Source of the DNA: Sulfurospirillum halorespirans DSM 13726
GTDB taxonomy: Bacteria; Campylobacterota; Campylobacteria; Campylobacterales; Sulfurospirillaceae
Direction: 5' to 3'
Assembly (NCBI RefSeq): GCF_001723605.1
Contig: NZ_CP017111.1
Coordinates: forward strand, 1,922,001 to 1,986,000
DNA: 64,000 nucleotides
In this document: piece after piece, positions 43,090 to 53,230 of the stretch
Layout: every line of letters starts with the position of its first letter
Numbering within the stretch: the first letter of the stretch is position 1
The notes under the pieces: model-generated
The model's database searches: none
Told to the model about the DNA's origin: nothing
What the model saw: the letters and a program-made list of their open reading frames with translations, nothing else
Made by a program: the position numbers and the translations under genes

Positions 43090-44946
43090 ATGGCTTCAAA
43101 AGAACTCTATACCGCATTAGAAGAACTTTTTGCAGAAAACGAAAAAGCATACGTCACTTACGAAAATGTCATGGATCTTTTTGTAAAGCCACCTACCCCT
43201 GCAAACGTCAAAAAACTGATGAGCCTTTTAGAAAAATACAAAGTTACCCTCATCTCTTCAGCTGAAATTGCCAAAATGCGCAATAAAGAAGAGGCGCGAA
43301 GACGCGAAGAAGAGCGCCAAAAAATCAAAGACGACGCCTTAGAGGAAGAGTTTGATCTTGCGAGCGAAAAAGAGCTTTTAGAGTGGTCACGCAGTGATAG
43401 CCCTGTTAGAATGTATCTTCGTGAAATGGGACAAATCTCACTTTTAACCAAAGATGAAGAGATCGACATCAGCAAAAAAATCGAATTTGGTGAAGACATC
43501 ATCATCGATGCGTTCTGTTCCGTTCCGTATCTTATCGACTTTATTCTAGACTACAAAGAAGCGCTCATTAACCGCGAGCGTCGTGTCAAAGAGCTTTTTA
43601 AAACCTTTGAAGATGACAGCGACGATGGCGATGATGAAGAAGAGTTTGACGAAGAAGAAGGTGAAGAAGGTGAAGAAAAAAAAACTTTCTCTAAAAAAGA
43701 CAACACGAGAACTGAAAAAGTTATCGAAAGCTTTAAATCACTTGAAAAAGCGAAAAAAGATTGGCTCAAAAGTCTCACCAGACCACCTGAAGAGAACTTG
43801 GATGATGCTGAAGAAATGATGAACTACGATCTTGGGTTGGCGTACAAAAAGAAACTGCTTAAAGACGCACTCATGGATCTTGGACCTACCAGTAAGTTGA
43901 TTAACGAGCTTGTAAAATCGATGGAAACAGCACTTAAAAGTGACTTTGAGTTCGATAAAGAACTTAAACGTTTAGAGTACCGTTTACCCCTTTTTAACGA
44001 CACTCTTAGAGAAAATCACGTTAAACTTTTAACCAACATTGTTGATCTTACCAAAGAAGACATCACGACCATGGTTCCTGAAGCGACGATGGTTTCGACC
44101 TACATGGAGATCAAAAAGCTTTTCCAAACGAAAGAAGCCAGCAAACAAGGGTTTGATCTTGATCCTGAGAAACTCAAAGAGGTTTTAGAGCAGATCAAAC
44201 GGGGTAAAAAAATTGCCGATGAGTCTAAAACGCGTATGGCAAAAAGTAACCTTCGTCTGGTGGTTTCCATCGCAAAACGTTACACCAACAGAGGCTTGCC
44301 ATTTTTGGATTTGATTCAAGAAGGCAACATCGGTTTGATGAAAGCGGTCGATAAATTTGAGTACAAAAAAGGGTACAAATTTTCAACCTACGCGACATGG
44401 TGGATCAGACAAGCCATTTCACGTGCCATTGCCGACCAAGCGCGTACGATTCGTATTCCGATCCACATGATCGAGACGATTAATCGTATCAATAAGATCA
44501 TTCGTAAACACCTTCAAGAAGAAGGCAAAGAGCCTGACATCGAGACCATTGCATTGGAAGTGGGTTTGAGTGCCGATAAAGTCAAAAACGTCATTAAAAT
44601 CACCAAAGAGCCCATTTCGTTGGAAGCGCCTATTGGTAACGAAGACGATGGTAAATTTGGCGATTTCGTTGAAGATAAAAGCTCTATCGCCCCAATCGAC
44701 CACATCTTAAAATCGGATCTAAAAGACCAAATTGATGAAGTGCTGGATCAACTCAATGATCGTGAGAAAGCCGTCATTCGTATGCGTTTTGGTTTGATGC
44801 ACGATGAGAGCGACCGTACGCTTGAAGAGATCGGTAAAGAACTTAATGTGACGCGTGAGCGTGTCCGTCAGATCGAGAGTTCTGCGATTAAAAAGCTCAA
44901 ACATCCAAAAGTTGGACGTAAACTTAAAAACTATATCGAGAGCTAG
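43090..44946 (+). CDS. rpoD: RNA polymerase primary sigma factor RpoD
   Basis: This 618-residue sigma-70 has region 1.1, region 1.2 ([17 protein letters not shown] near residue 103), an acidic non-conserved insert (around 170-200, rich in Asp/Glu), and regions 2-4. These include [75 protein letters not shown], and the C-terminal helix-turn-helix [22 protein letters not shown]. It directs RNA polymerase to housekeeping promoters. AAGGAGAG precedes the ATG. It contains no palindrome copy. Confidence 0.97.
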   Translation: MASKELYTALEELFAENEKAYVTYENVMDLFVKPPTPANVKKLMSLLEKYKVTLISSAEIAKMRNKEEARRREEERQKIKDDALEEEFDLASEKELLEWSRSDSPVRMYLREMGQISLLTKDEEIDISKKIEFGEDIIIDAFCSVPYLIDFILDYKEALINRERRVKELFKTFEDDSDDGDDEEEFDEEEGEEGEEKKTFSKKDNTRTEKVIESFKSLEKAKKDWLKSLTRPPEENLDDAEEMMNYDLGLAYKKKLLKDALMDLGPTSKLINELVKSMETALKSDFEFDKELKRLEYRLPLFNDTLRENHVKLLTNIVDLTKEDITTMVPEATMVSTYMEIKKLFQTKEASKQGFDLDPEKLKEVLEQIKRGKKIADESKTRMAKSNLRLVVSIAKRYTNRGLPFLDLIQEGNIGLMKAVDKFEYKKGYKFSTYATWWIRQAISRAIADQARTIRIPIHMIETINRINKIIRKHLQEEGKEPDIETIALEVGLSADKVKNVIKITKEPISLEAPIGNEDDGKFGDFVEDKSSIAPIDHILKSDLKDQIDEVLDQLNDREKAVIRMRFGLMHDESDRTLEEIGKELNVTRERVRQIESSAIKKLKHPKVGRKLKNYIES

Positions 44947-44949
44947 TCC

Positions 44950-45636
44950 ATGAGTAGTTTCGCAGAAGCGTGGATTGAGCACGACTACAATCCTTTCATT
45001 GTTTTTGATAACACCGGCAAAATCATCTCCCTCAACCAAGAAGCGCAATACCTTCTTGGTGAGGTCAACCATAAAAAAATCTTCGACATTGCCCAAACGT
45101 ATGCCAGTATGACCTATGGTTTTAAAACGACCATCGTCGACATCGCCTTTAGTTCGTACAAATTTTACGCCATCACAGTAGGGTATGACGATGAGACGTC
45201 TATCGGGATCAAGCTGTACAAAAGTGCTACAAAGAAGTTTGCGAACGTTGAAGAGTACGGCGAAAGTGTCAACATCTACGCCCTTTTAGACCTTTGCATC
45301 AGTGCCTCTTCCACCAACTCAACGATCAAATTTAAAAAAGAGTTTGACCCCACGTTTCCCGATGTTCGCCTTAAAGTCGAAGACTTTATGAAACTGCTGA
45401 CCAAGGTCTACCAGTCGCACATTACCTCTTCGGTCATTACAACGCGTTTATCGCTTATCACAGGTGAATACATCCGTTTTAACACCAAAAAATACCCAAT
45501 TTTTTCCATCTCCATCAAAGGCGATAACAGGGATCGAAACTACGAAAAAAGCATCGAAGAGATTGCCGTAAAAGGTAACTGTACGATTCATTTTGAAAAT
45601 GACGAAACACTGATTCACTCCGCCATGGTTTCCTAG
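44950..45636 (+). CDS. PAS-like protein coupled to rpoD, function unknown
   Basis: This 228-residue soluble protein begins with a PAS-like segment, EHDYNPFIVFDNTGKIISLNQEAQYLLG (residues 9-37). The remainder, with SVNIYALLDLCISASSTNS and EDFMKLLTKVYQSHITSSV, resembles a degenerate dimerisation/ATPase region of a signalling protein without recognisable catalytic motifs. It starts three bases after rpoD with little ribosome binding site, so it is probably cotranscribed with it. Whether it affects sigma-factor activity is unknown. Confidence 0.65.
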   Translation: MSSFAEAWIEHDYNPFIVFDNTGKIISLNQEAQYLLGEVNHKKIFDIAQTYASMTYGFKTTIVDIAFSSYKFYAITVGYDDETSIGIKLYKSATKKFANVEEYGESVNIYALLDLCISASSTNSTIKFKKEFDPTFPDVRLKVEDFMKLLTKVYQSHITSSVITTRLSLITGEYIRFNTKKYPIFSISIKGDNRDRNYEKSIEEIAVKGNCTIHFENDETLIHSAMVS

Positions 45637-45642
45637 AAATCT

Positions 45643-45674
45643 TTACATGTAAAGTCATTTGGCTTTACATGTAA
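45643..45674. terminator. Tandem palindromes forming a 12-bp stem between convergent genes
   Basis: Copies at 45642 and 45664 (22 bp apart) pair as TTACATGTAAAG / CTTTACATGTAA around the 8-nt loop TCATTTGG. They lie between the PAS-like gene and the convergent HxlR gene; symmetric structure allows termination in both directions. Confidence 0.7.
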
Positions 45675-45681
45675 CCTTCAT

Positions 45682-46056
45682 TTAAGAGCTTAAACATGCT
45701 CCTCCATCAAGCGCTTCAGCTGGATTCATGTGCTCTTTTCCCCACTGATACATCAAACTTAAAATCGGTATCAGCGTTTCGCCCTCTGGAGTGAGCGAGT
45801 ATTCTACTTTGGGCGGCACTTGGTTGTACTGCTCTCTGTGAATGATATTATGGCTCTCAAGCTCTTTGAGCTGTTGACTCAACGTTTTGTGCGCGATGGG
45901 CTGTAGCATCTCTTTTAAACGATTGTAGCGTATGACTTTGGATTCTGATATCTTCCACAAAATAATCCACTTCCACTTTCCCTCAAGAATTGACATCGCA
46001 TAATACATAGGACATTTTTCGTATTTATCGCTGAATTTTTCCATTTTTTGCTCCAT
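45682..46056 (-). CDS. HxlR family transcriptional regulator
   Basis: This 124-residue winged-helix protein shows the HxlR hallmarks: CPMYYAMSILEGKWKWIILWKI, RYNRLKEMLQPIAHKTLSQQLKELE and VPPKVEYSLTPEGETLIPIL. The cysteine near residue 15 is the one used for electrophile or quinone sensing in relatives such as YodB. Either the ATG at 46056 or the one at 46044 may be the start; the latter has a better spaced GGAG. It is divergent from a NIPSNAP gene and an FMN oxidoreductase, typical of electrophile-defence targets. Confidence 0.85.
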   Translation of the reverse strand: MEQKMEKFSDKYEKCPMYYAMSILEGKWKWIILWKISESKVIRYNRLKEMLQPIAHKTLSQQLKELESHNIIHREQYNQVPPKVEYSLTPEGETLIPILSLMYQWGKEHMNPAEALDGGACLSS

Positions 46057-46070
46057 TACTTCCCTTTTGG

Positions 46071-46085
46071 TTAGTATATAACTAA
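46071..46085. promoter_or_regulatory. Putative HxlR operator
   Basis: Inverted repeat TTAGT-ATATA-ACTAA lies 15 bases upstream of the HxlR gene. HxlR-type repressors usually bind such short inverted repeats at their own promoters; a second AT-rich stretch toward the NIPSNAP gene shows no clear copy. Confidence 0.4.
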
Positions 46086-46199
46086 AAAGTTCATTCTATA
46101 CTTAAATAATATATTGCTCTATACTTCTATTTGAGAGCATTGTGAAATCAAGTAGATATTCATACTCTAAGACGTAAAAAATTATCGAAAGGAAAAAAG

Positions 46200-46817
46200 A
46201 TGATTTATGAACTAACAACGATGCATTTGCATCTTTGGGGAACACAAAAAGCTGTGGAAGGTATTTTAAACTATAAAAATACATCACACAGTAATGGGAG
46301 ATTACTAGGATGTTGGAAAATTGAAATTGGTTCTATTGGGCCTGATTCTTTGCTTGTATTACGAGAGTTTGATAATGCAGGAGATATATTGGCTGAAAGG
46401 GAAAAATTCTTATTCGATAATAATCCTTTCGGTATAGGCGATGTGTTAAAAGAATTTAAAGTGGAATCCTTTATGCCATTTCCTTTTATGCCTCCGATAA
46501 AAATTGGTCAATTAGGACCAATATACGAATTCAGAGAGTATCAACTTGCGGTAGGTGGTATTAAAAAAAGCATAGATGCATGGGAAAAAGATTTGCCAGC
46601 ACGGCAAAAAATCTCGCCTGTCATTATAGCCATGTACGCCTTGGAAGGACCGGCTCGTATAATGCATATCATCGCGTATGAAAGTTTTGAATTCCGACTT
46701 AACGTGAGACAAGAATTATATCAGAAAGGAATTTGGCCACCAAAGGGAGCAGCTGAGGAGATTATAAAGGCTACAAATATGATAGCGTTGCCAACGTCCG
46801 TTTCACAGTTAACGTAA
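46200..46817 (+). CDS. NIPSNAP family protein
   Basis: This 205-residue protein has two NIPSNAP-like ferredoxin-type repeats: MIYELTTMHLHLWG at the N-terminus and LGPIYEFREYQLAVGGIKKSIDAWEKDLPARQKISP from residue ~107. Bacterial NIPSNAP proteins are small oxygenase-like or stress proteins of mostly unknown function. The gene is visibly more AT-rich in codon third positions than its neighbours, which hints at recent acquisition. GAAAGG precedes the ATG. It is followed by an FMN oxidoreductase and faces the HxlR gene. Confidence 0.75.
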   Translation: MIYELTTMHLHLWGTQKAVEGILNYKNTSHSNGRLLGCWKIEIGSIGPDSLLVLREFDNAGDILAEREKFLFDNNPFGIGDVLKEFKVESFMPFPFMPPIKIGQLGPIYEFREYQLAVGGIKKSIDAWEKDLPARQKISPVIIAMYALEGPARIMHIIAYESFEFRLNVRQELYQKGIWPPKGAAEEIIKATNMIALPTSVSQLT

Positions 46818-46888
46818 TCAGCTAGCGTATATTTTGTACGTTTTGCTAGCACTACATCTATATATCAAAATAGTAACAAGGAATTAAT

Positions 46889-47572
46889 ATGAAAGTTGTA
46901 GCCATCAATGGAAGTCCACGCAAAAATGCCAATACCGCAACCCTGCTTAAAAATGCCCTTGAAGGAGCAGCAAAACAAGGGGCACAAACCGAGCTAATAC
47001 ACCTTTATGACCTCAACTATCAAGGCTGTGTGAGCTGCTTCGCCTGTAAACTCAAAAGCGGAAAATCCTATGGAAAATGCGCGCACAAAGATGAGCTCAA
47101 ACCCCTTCTTGAAAAACTACGAGAAGCAGATGCCATTCTCTTAGGCTCACCCATTTACTTTGGTAATATCACCGGCATGATGCGCTCTTTTATTGAGCGT
47201 TTGGCATTTCAATACACTCTTTACGATGTCAATTACTCCTCTTTATTCTCCAGAAAAATACCCATAGGGTTGATGTACACGATGAATTTAGATGAAAAAC
47301 GAATGCGAGAATGGGGTTATGTTGAAGCGCTTAGTGGTCTTGAAAAAAGACTTGGCAGTATTTTTGGCTCTTCTGAAGCGCTTTATGTCACCGACACCTA
47401 TCAGTTTAAAGACTACTCCAAATACGAAGTAACCGCCTTTAGCGAACCGCACAAAGCCCAAAGGCGCAAAGATGTGTTTCCCAAAGATTGCGAAAAAGCG
47501 TTTGATATGGGAGTTCGCTTTGCCACGCAAGGTGTTTCATCCACGTTTTGCAGTAAAATGGCTCCGCATTAG
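46889..47572 (+). CDS. Flavodoxin-fold NAD(P)H oxidoreductase
   Basis: This 227-residue protein starts VVAINGSPRKNANTATLL, the FMN-binding loop, and contains YQGCVSCFACKLKSGKSYGKC, a cysteine-rich segment near residues 48-65, then ILLGSPIYFGNITGMMRSFIERL. It belongs to the same family as the protein at 16197 and is about 15 residues longer at the C-terminus. It probably reduces quinones or electrophiles. AAGGAATT precedes the ATG. It is likely controlled by HxlR at 45682. A strong tandem-palindrome hairpin follows. Confidence 0.82.
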   Translation: MKVVAINGSPRKNANTATLLKNALEGAAKQGAQTELIHLYDLNYQGCVSCFACKLKSGKSYGKCAHKDELKPLLEKLREADAILLGSPIYFGNITGMMRSFIERLAFQYTLYDVNYSSLFSRKIPIGLMYTMNLDEKRMREWGYVEALSGLEKRLGSIFGSSEALYVTDTYQFKDYSKYEVTAFSEPHKAQRRKDVFPKDCEKAFDMGVRFATQGVSSTFCSKMAPH

Positions 47573-47582
47573 AAGGAGATTC

Positions 47583-47625
47583 GCGTTTACATGTAAGAGT
47601 GAAATCTTTACATGTAAACGCTTTT
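47583..47625 (+). terminator. Tandem palindromes forming a 14-bp stem with T-run
   Basis: GCGTTTACATGTAA (47583-47596) pairs with TTACATGTAAACGC (47608-47621) around an 11-nt loop and is followed by TTTT. The palindrome cores start at 47586 and 47607, 21 bp apart. This is a full intrinsic terminator for the oxidoreductase gene; SapC converges from the right. Confidence 0.8.
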
Positions 47626-47637
47626 AATATTAAAAAC

Positions 47638-48327
47638 CTACAACCCCAGCCGTCTGATATTGCTCAGCGAGATCAGATGTGCTGTCATAAAAGGGGTCGC
47701 TCCTTTTTTGCAAATGTCGAGTTTTTTCTTCTCACTTAGGTGGTTCAGTTTTTCTTCATTGAGCGTAAAAAAGCCATTGATGGTATGTGTTTTACCCTCT
47801 TCATCCAGAACAGTGGCACTTTTTTCCACCAAAAGCTCCCATGTCTCTAACTCTTTAATGAAAGCGTTGCACGCTTGCAATTCGCCTTGGAAACGAATGA
47901 GAAAATCCAACGTGTTTTTGGTTAGATCACTGGGTGTTTTGTCCTCTTTAAAAAGCGCTCTTGGTTGATTTGAGGCATTTAATGCTTCCAAAGCCTCTTC
48001 TTCAATACCTAAAGAAAAGCCCTCTTTTCCCTCATTTTGAACCAAAATAAACGGATAACGTCTCAAAAATGCAGGAAGATATTTGCCTTTTTTAAAACGA
48101 TGCGTCTCATCTAAATAGACGTTTTTATCGTTAAAACCAAGTAACGCGATGGCAAGCCAATCCCCTTCTTTATTTTTCGTAAATAAAATCGGATAGTCCT
48201 TGCACGCTTCGTAAAACTCTCCAATGCCCAAAGGAACGCTTATCATCGTCTCTAAGTTTGGATAGCCAAGGGCGTCATTGACAGCTTTGGTTTGATCTTG
48301 CGGTTGGTTGATAATATGCAATGCCAT
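47638..48327 (-). CDS. SapC family protein
   Basis: This 229-residue protein matches SapC: VPLGIGEFYEACKDYPILFTKN near residue 31, LDETHRFKKGKYLPAFLRRYPFIL and GFSLGIEEEA. SapC was named from the Campylobacter S-layer locus, where its function is unclear. There is no signal peptide, so it is cytoplasmic. AGGAAC precedes the ATG at 48327. It follows acs on the same strand direction but 120 bp separate them. The C-terminal part contains CNAFIKELETWELL and KLDICKKGATPFMTAHL. Confidence 0.82.
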   Translation of the reverse strand: MALHIINQPQDQTKAVNDALGYPNLETMISVPLGIGEFYEACKDYPILFTKNKEGDWLAIALLGFNDKNVYLDETHRFKKGKYLPAFLRRYPFILVQNEGKEGFSLGIEEEALEALNASNQPRALFKEDKTPSDLTKNTLDFLIRFQGELQACNAFIKELETWELLVEKSATVLDEEGKTHTINGFFTLNEEKLNHLSEKKKLDICKKGATPFMTAHLISLSNIRRLGL

Positions 48328-48417
48328 AGGTTATGTTCCTCTAATTGATCGTAATATGTTTGAGTATCATAACATTTTAAGGGCAAATTTTCACTGTGAA
48401 TGAAGAGAAAAAGAAGA

Positions 48418-48444
48418 AGCGGTCACACGTTACATGTAACCGCT
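48418..48444 (-). terminator. Hairpin after acs containing a near-palindrome copy
   Basis: AGCGGT and ACCGCT enclose GTTACATGTAAC (48429-48440), itself a perfect 12-bp palindrome two bases away from the common core. It lies nine bases past the acs stop codon; read leftward it is followed by CTTCTTCTTTTTCT. Confidence 0.6.
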
Positions 48445-48452
48445 GTGGAGGT

Positions 48453-50399
48453 CTAAAATTCGATGAGATTTTGAATTTTCTCAACGATGCTTGGATCTTC
48501 AAGCGTGGAGATATCTTGGGTAATCGGCTCTTTTTTCGCAATCGAGCGAAGAATTCTTCGCATGATCTTACCGCTTCTGGTTTTTGGAAGCCCCGGAACG
48601 AAACGGATCGCGTCGAGTTTGGCAATATTTCCAATTTCCTTAACAATCAGCTTGTTAAGCTCTTGGATCATATACACCTCTTCACTTAAGCTATCTTCGC
48701 CCTTAATGACAATATAGGCAAAAATTCCCTCGCCTTTGATCGGATCAGGACGACCGACAACAGCCACTTCAGCAACGTTTTCATGGTGAGCAAGAACCGC
48801 TTCGATCTCAGCCGTACCAATTCTATGACCTGAAACGTTGATAACATCGTCGGTGCGCCCTGTAATGACAATGTAACCATCATCATCGTACATCGCGCCA
48901 TCACCCGAGAAGTAAACCGGTTTGCCATCTTTTTTACAGTCGCCAAAATACGACTTCACAAAACGATCACTATCACCCCAGATATTGCGGATCATGGATG
49001 GCCAAGGTTTCGTGATACACAAGAACCCTTTTTCACCTTTGGGTGTTGGATTGCCGTGCTCATCAATAATTTCGGCTTTAATGCCAGGAAGTGGGAATGT
49101 CGCCGAACCAGGTTTGATCGGTGTAGCACCCGGAAGTGGGGTAATCATATGACCACCCGTCTCTGTTTGCCACCATGTATCCACAATCGGACAATTTCCT
49201 CTACCAATTTGCTCATAGTACCACATCCACGCATCAGGATTGATCGGCTCACCAACGGTTCCAAGTACTTTGAGAGAACTTAGGTCGTACTTTGAAGGAG
49301 CATCTGCACCCTCCTTGTGAAGCAAACGAATCGCTGTTGGAGCGGTATAAAACTGATTGACACGGTGCTCTTCGATCATACTCCACCATCTGCCTACATC
49401 GGGGAATGTTGGAACGCCTTCGTACATAATGGTCGTTGCACCCATCGCGAGTGGTCCATAAACGATGTACGTATGCCCAGTAATCCAGCCAACGTCCGCA
49501 GTACACCAAAACGTATCATTTTCTTTCACATCAAAAACGTGTTCCATTGTGTATTGTGCCCAAAGGATGTAGCCAGCACTTCCGTGTTGAACACCTTTTG
49601 GTTTGCCAGTACTTCCTGAAGTATAAAGGAGAAACAATGGATCTTCTGAGTCCATCCATTCAGGATCACAATACTGAGATTCGTTCATGATGATCTCGTT
49701 GTAAACATAGTCACGTCCTGGAACATATTCGATGTCTTCAAAGTTTCTCTGAACGATCAGTACTTTTTCACAACTCTCACACCCGACACTCAGCGCTTCA
49801 TCTACAACGGGTTTTAACATGTAAGGTTTACCACGACGAAATGCACCATCGGCAGTAATGACAAGCTTAGCCTCAGCATCTTGGATACGATCACGTAATG
49901 CTTCAGCAGAGAATCCACCAAAGACAACGGAGTGAATCGCACCAATTTTTGCACATGCAAGCATTGCAAAAGCCGCTTCTGGAATCATTGGCATATAAAG
50001 CACTACACGGTCACCTTTTTTGATGCCAAATTTATTGCGCATTAAGTTCGCTAAGCGGTTAACACGGTAGAAAAGTTGAAGATAGGTGATAATGCGACGC
50101 TTACCATCCTCACCCTCCCAAATAATCGCCGCTTTATTTTTGCGAGTCTTTAGATGTCTTCCTAAACACTGATGCGTAACGTTTAATTTGCCACCTTCGA
50201 ACCATTTGTAAAATGGAGCGTTATCCTCATTCAAGACTCTATCATAGGGTTTAAACCACTCGATTTTTTCGCGTGCGAGTTTATCCCAATAGCCTTCAAA
50301 ATCCTCATCCGCTTGAATGCAGAGCTCTTTGTATTCGCACATATTTTTAATTCTGGCTTCTTTACTTAAAGCTCTACTTGGTTCAAAAAGTTGTGACAT
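48453..50399 (-). CDS. acs: Acetyl-CoA synthetase
   Basis: This 648-residue AMP-forming acetate:CoA ligase has [22 protein letters not shown]-loop [12 protein letters not shown] near residue 265, [38 protein letters not shown] (the Trp pocket residue is typical of acetate-specific enzymes), [20 protein letters not shown] and the acetylation-site lysine in [15 protein letters not shown]. It activates acetate in the cytoplasm. It follows actP by 70 bp with a hairpin between. The start has AAAGGAT upstream. The paralogue at 33500 is the propionate enzyme. Confidence 0.96.
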   Translation of the reverse strand: MSQLFEPSRALSKEARIKNMCEYKELCIQADEDFEGYWDKLAREKIEWFKPYDRVLNEDNAPFYKWFEGGKLNVTHQCLGRHLKTRKNKAAIIWEGEDGKRRIITYLQLFYRVNRLANLMRNKFGIKKGDRVVLYMPMIPEAAFAMLACAKIGAIHSVVFGGFSAEALRDRIQDAEAKLVITADGAFRRGKPYMLKPVVDEALSVGCESCEKVLIVQRNFEDIEYVPGRDYVYNEIIMNESQYCDPEWMDSEDPLFLLYTSGSTGKPKGVQHGSAGYILWAQYTMEHVFDVKENDTFWCTADVGWITGHTYIVYGPLAMGATTIMYEGVPTFPDVGRWWSMIEEHRVNQFYTAPTAIRLLHKEGADAPSKYDLSSLKVLGTVGEPINPDAWMWYYEQIGRGNCPIVDTWWQTETGGHMITPLPGATPIKPGSATFPLPGIKAEIIDEHGNPTPKGEKGFLCITKPWPSMIRNIWGDSDRFVKSYFGDCKKDGKPVYFSGDGAMYDDDGYIVITGRTDDVINVSGHRIGTAEIEAVLAHHENVAEVAVVGRPDPIKGEGIFAYIVIKGEDSLSEEVYMIQELNKLIVKEIGNIAKLDAIRFVPGLPKTRSGKIMRRILRSIAKKEPITQDISTLEDPSIVEKIQNLIEF

Positions 50400-50430
50400 C
50401 GTTACGATCCTTTTTCATAATTTATTAACA

Positions 50431-50452
50431 CCTCTTGGTTTTACCCAAGAGG
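50431..50452 (-). terminator. Intercistronic hairpin between actP and acs
   Basis: CCTCTTGG-TTTTAC-CCAAGAGG forms an 8-bp stem in the 70-bp gap. Read leftward it is followed by TGTTAATAAATT rather than a clean T-run, so it may attenuate or protect an mRNA end. Confidence 0.5.
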
Positions 50453-50469
50453 CTGAATTTTTATACTGT

Positions 50470-52110
50470 TTAGTGACTTGAAGAGCCCTCTGCTCCAATA
50501 CCTGTTTGACTTCTGATGTACTGATGATCAAACGCTGCGATCTCTTTAGCGGCACTTTCACTGTTATCCATCAAAGAGATAATCCAAATACCAAAGAAAG
50601 CAACTGTCATTGAGAAAAGTGCTGGGTTTCCATAAGCGTAGATCGCTGTTTTATTGCCTAAAACATCCACCCAAACCGCTTTACTGAGAATTACCAACAC
50701 AATCGCTGTAAACAGTCCTAAACTACCGCCATACACAGCACCTCTTGTTGTAAGCTTTCTCCAAAACATTGAGAGGAAGAGAATTGGGAAGTTAGCACTT
50801 GCTGCAATCGCAAATGCAAGACCTACCATGAACGCAATGTTCTGCTTTTCAAACGCAATGCCTAAGATAATCGCTACGATACCAAGGGCGATTGTAGAGT
50901 ATTTAGAAACTCTCATCTCTGTCATTTCATCCACACGACCTCTGGCAAATACGTTTGCATAAAGATCATGACTGACCGCACTTGCACCTGCAAGTGTAAG
51001 ACCTGAAACAACCGCTAAAATCGTTGCAAAAGCAACCGCTGAGATAAATCCTAGGAAGAGATTTCCACCAATCGCATGTGCGGTGTGAATCGCTGACATG
51101 TTACCACCACCGATGATGCCACCTTTGACTGGGTCAAGATAGGTTGGATCATTTGTAAGTAATACGATAGCACCAAAACCTATGATGAAGGTTAAAATAT
51201 AAAAATAACCTATAAATCCAGTGGCAAAAAAGACAGATTTTCGAGCCTCTTTAGCATCACTCACGGTGAAGAAACGCATCAAGATGTGTGGAAGACCTGC
51301 GGTTCCAAACATCAAGGCAATGCCTAAGCTGATCGCTGAAATGGGGTCACTGACTAAGCCACCTGGTGCCATAATCGCAATCGTTTTCTTCGCCGCTACC
51401 GCTTGGGAGAAAAGTGTTTCAAAGCTAAAGCCCACTTTGTACATGATCATGATCGCCATGAACGATGCACCAGAGAGAAGTAAAACCGCTTTGATGATCT
51501 GAACCCATGTTGTTGCCAACATGCCACCAAACGTAACATATAAGATCATCAAAATACCGACCATAATGACCGCGTACTCATAATCAAGTCCAAATAAGAT
51601 CTGAATAAGTTGACCCGCACCAACCATTTGAGCGATCAAATAAAGCGCTACGGTTGCCAATGAGCCAAGAGCGGCAAGAACACGAATCGGTGTTTGTTGT
51701 AATCGGTACGATGCAACATCACTAAAGGTATATTTACCTAAGTTTCGAAGCTGTTCTGCCACCAAGAAAAGGATGATCGGCCAACCGACTAAGAAGCCGA
51801 TAGAATAGATCAAACCATCAAACCCTTTGAGGTAAACAAGCCCCGAAATTCCTAAAAAGGATGCCGCAGACATGTAATCACCTGCAATGGCAAGACCGTT
51901 TTGAAAACCCGTAATTCCTCCACCTGCGGTGTAAAAATCTTTAGCCGTTTTGGTTCTTTTAGCCGCCCAGTAAGTAATACCAAGGGTTGCAAGAACAAAG
52001 AGAACAAACATAATAATCGCTGAAACGTTTAAGTCACGCTTGCCGCTAAATTGAGCATCCGCTGCAAAAGCGAAATTGCTTAAGGTTAAGAGGAGTAAGC
52101 CCCATTTCAT
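50470..52110 (-). CDS. actP: Cation/acetate symporter ActP
   Basis: This 546-residue sodium:solute symporter has a signal-like first segment ([19 protein letters not shown]), then about 13 membrane helices. Family marks are [70 protein letters not shown] and [15 protein letters not shown]. It takes up acetate and related short acids with a cation. It overlaps the DUF485 gene (ATGA) and precedes acs, forming an acetate uptake and activation unit. Confidence 0.95.
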   Translation of the reverse strand: MKWGLLLLTLSNFAFAADAQFSGKRDLNVSAIIMFVLFVLATLGITYWAAKRTKTAKDFYTAGGGITGFQNGLAIAGDYMSAASFLGISGLVYLKGFDGLIYSIGFLVGWPIILFLVAEQLRNLGKYTFSDVASYRLQQTPIRVLAALGSLATVALYLIAQMVGAGQLIQILFGLDYEYAVIMVGILMILYVTFGGMLATTWVQIIKAVLLLSGASFMAIMIMYKVGFSFETLFSQAVAAKKTIAIMAPGGLVSDPISAISLGIALMFGTAGLPHILMRFFTVSDAKEARKSVFFATGFIGYFYILTFIIGFGAIVLLTNDPTYLDPVKGGIIGGGNMSAIHTAHAIGGNLFLGFISAVAFATILAVVSGLTLAGASAVSHDLYANVFARGRVDEMTEMRVSKYSTIALGIVAIILGIAFEKQNIAFMVGLAFAIAASANFPILFLSMFWRKLTTRGAVYGGSLGLFTAIVLVILSKAVWVDVLGNKTAIYAYGNPALFSMTVAFFGIWIISLMDNSESAAKEIAAFDHQYIRSQTGIGAEGSSSH

Positions 52111-52421
52111 TTTTCGCTCCTTGCTTCTTCTTTGATTTGACGGGTTAGCTCATCAAATTCGCCGTTTGCTCTTTGAGTATATATACCCGTAAGCACAAAC
52201 GCAATAATAATGACACCAAGTCCCACAGGGATACCAACGGTCGTAACGCCTTCTCCAAGCTTAATTGCAAAGGTCGTAGGAGAAAAAGCAATTACAAGGA
52301 TGAAAGAGTAGTACACAACCAGCATAACGATCGCTAGTTTCCATGCAAAACTACTTCTTTTTTTTACGAGTTCGGCGAATTTTGGGTTGGCCTGTACTCT
52401 GTCGTAGATGTTCTGACTCAT
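52107..52421 (-). CDS. DUF485 membrane protein of the actP operon
   Basis: This 104-residue protein has two membrane helices ([17 protein letters not shown] and [19 protein letters not shown]) and the DUF485 pattern [20 protein letters not shown]. It is found directly upstream of ActP in many proteobacteria and is thought to assist the symporter. The start at 52421 follows AAGGAGC. Its stop overlaps the actP ATG. Confidence 0.9.
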   Translation of the reverse strand: MSQNIYDRVQANPKFAELVKKRSSFAWKLAIVMLVVYYSFILVIAFSPTTFAIKLGEGVTTVGIPVGLGVIIIAFVLTGIYTQRANGEFDELTRQIKEEARSEK

Positions 52422-52470
52422 AAATGCTCCTTCTTTGTGATGTGGTAGCCTGATGACATTGTAAAGAAGT

Positions 52471-52492
52471 AACATAGCATTAACGTAGCATT
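52471..52492. promoter_or_regulatory. Tandem 11-bp direct repeat upstream of the actP operon
   Basis: AACATAGCATT and AACGTAGCATT follow each other without a gap in the region between the response-regulator gene and the DUF485 start. Tandem repeats of one helical turn are typical binding sites for OmpR-type regulators, and one is encoded next door. Confidence 0.4.
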
Positions 52493-52550
52493 TTTATTTT
52501 TGGAATAAAAGAGAGATTTTTTATAAATAATGTGAGTAAATAAGTAACTT

Positions 52551-53228
52551 TTAGCGGTTTTTCTCGGGAAAATACTTCTCAATCTTGTACCCAACACCCT
52601 TAAGATTGATGATAAAATCTTCCTTAAGAAGCTTGCGAAAACGACTGATTTCAGCCCTAATAGAGGCATTATCGATGGGTTCATCGTTCCATACATAGGT
52701 GCGGAATTTCTCGAAGTCAACGACCACACCCATATTCTCAGAAAGTAGTGTCACAATTTGTAACTGTTTCTTTGTAAGCACCTGAACAGTGTTATTGTAA
52801 AAGAGCATCTGCTCCTCTTTGGAGAAGACATATTTGGAGTTTAAGATGATGTGTTTGAGGTTTTTGATTGCGGATTCTTTTTTGATCTTGTCGATGCGAA
52901 GCCCCAGTTCTTTAAGATGAAACGGCTTTTTGAGATAATCCGAAGCGCCTAACTCAAACGCTTGAGAGATGTCATCGATGTCCACATTCGCACTGATGAA
53001 AATGGTCGGAAACGCATGTTCGATCTCATTGAGCGCTTTGAGCAGGCTGAGCCCACTCATTTTAGGAATGTTGATGTCTAAAAGTAACAGATCAAACGCA
53101 TCTTTTTTGATCGCTTCATACGCCTCTTCGCCGTTACCAAAAGCGATGACTTTGTGCCCCAACGCTTCTAAATACTCCTCAATGGAACTTCGTAACATCA
53201 ACTCATCTTCTAGCAGTAAAATTTTCAT
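52551..53228 (-). CDS. OmpR-family response regulator, possibly for acetate genes
   Basis: This 225-residue regulator has a receiver domain (LLLEDELMLRSSI, phosphoacceptor LLLLDINIPKMSG near Asp-51, KKPFHLKELGLRI) and a C-terminal winged helix (LTKKQLQIVTLLSENMGVVV, ASIRAEISRFRKLL, LKGVGYKI). It follows its partner kinase by two bases. Its transcription is in line with the actP-acs genes downstream, which makes control of acetate metabolism likely, in the manner of CrbSR systems elsewhere, but the kinase is not a CrbS homologue. Confidence 0.88.
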   Translation of the reverse strand: MKILLLEDELMLRSSIEEYLEALGHKVIAFGNGEEAYEAIKKDAFDLLLLDINIPKMSGLSLLKALNEIEHAFPTIFISANVDIDDISQAFELGASDYLKKPFHLKELGLRIDKIKKESAIKNLKHIILNSKYVFSKEEQMLFYNNTVQVLTKKQLQIVTLLSENMGVVVDFEKFRTYVWNDEPIDNASIRAEISRFRKLLKEDFIINLKGVGYKIEKYFPEKNR

Positions 53229-53230
53229 CG

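Noticed and set aside
48328-48452. Small coding frame between SapC and acs
   Set aside because: Frames seen there are low-complexity (Lys/Arg-rich), start without a ribosome binding site and overlap the acs terminator.
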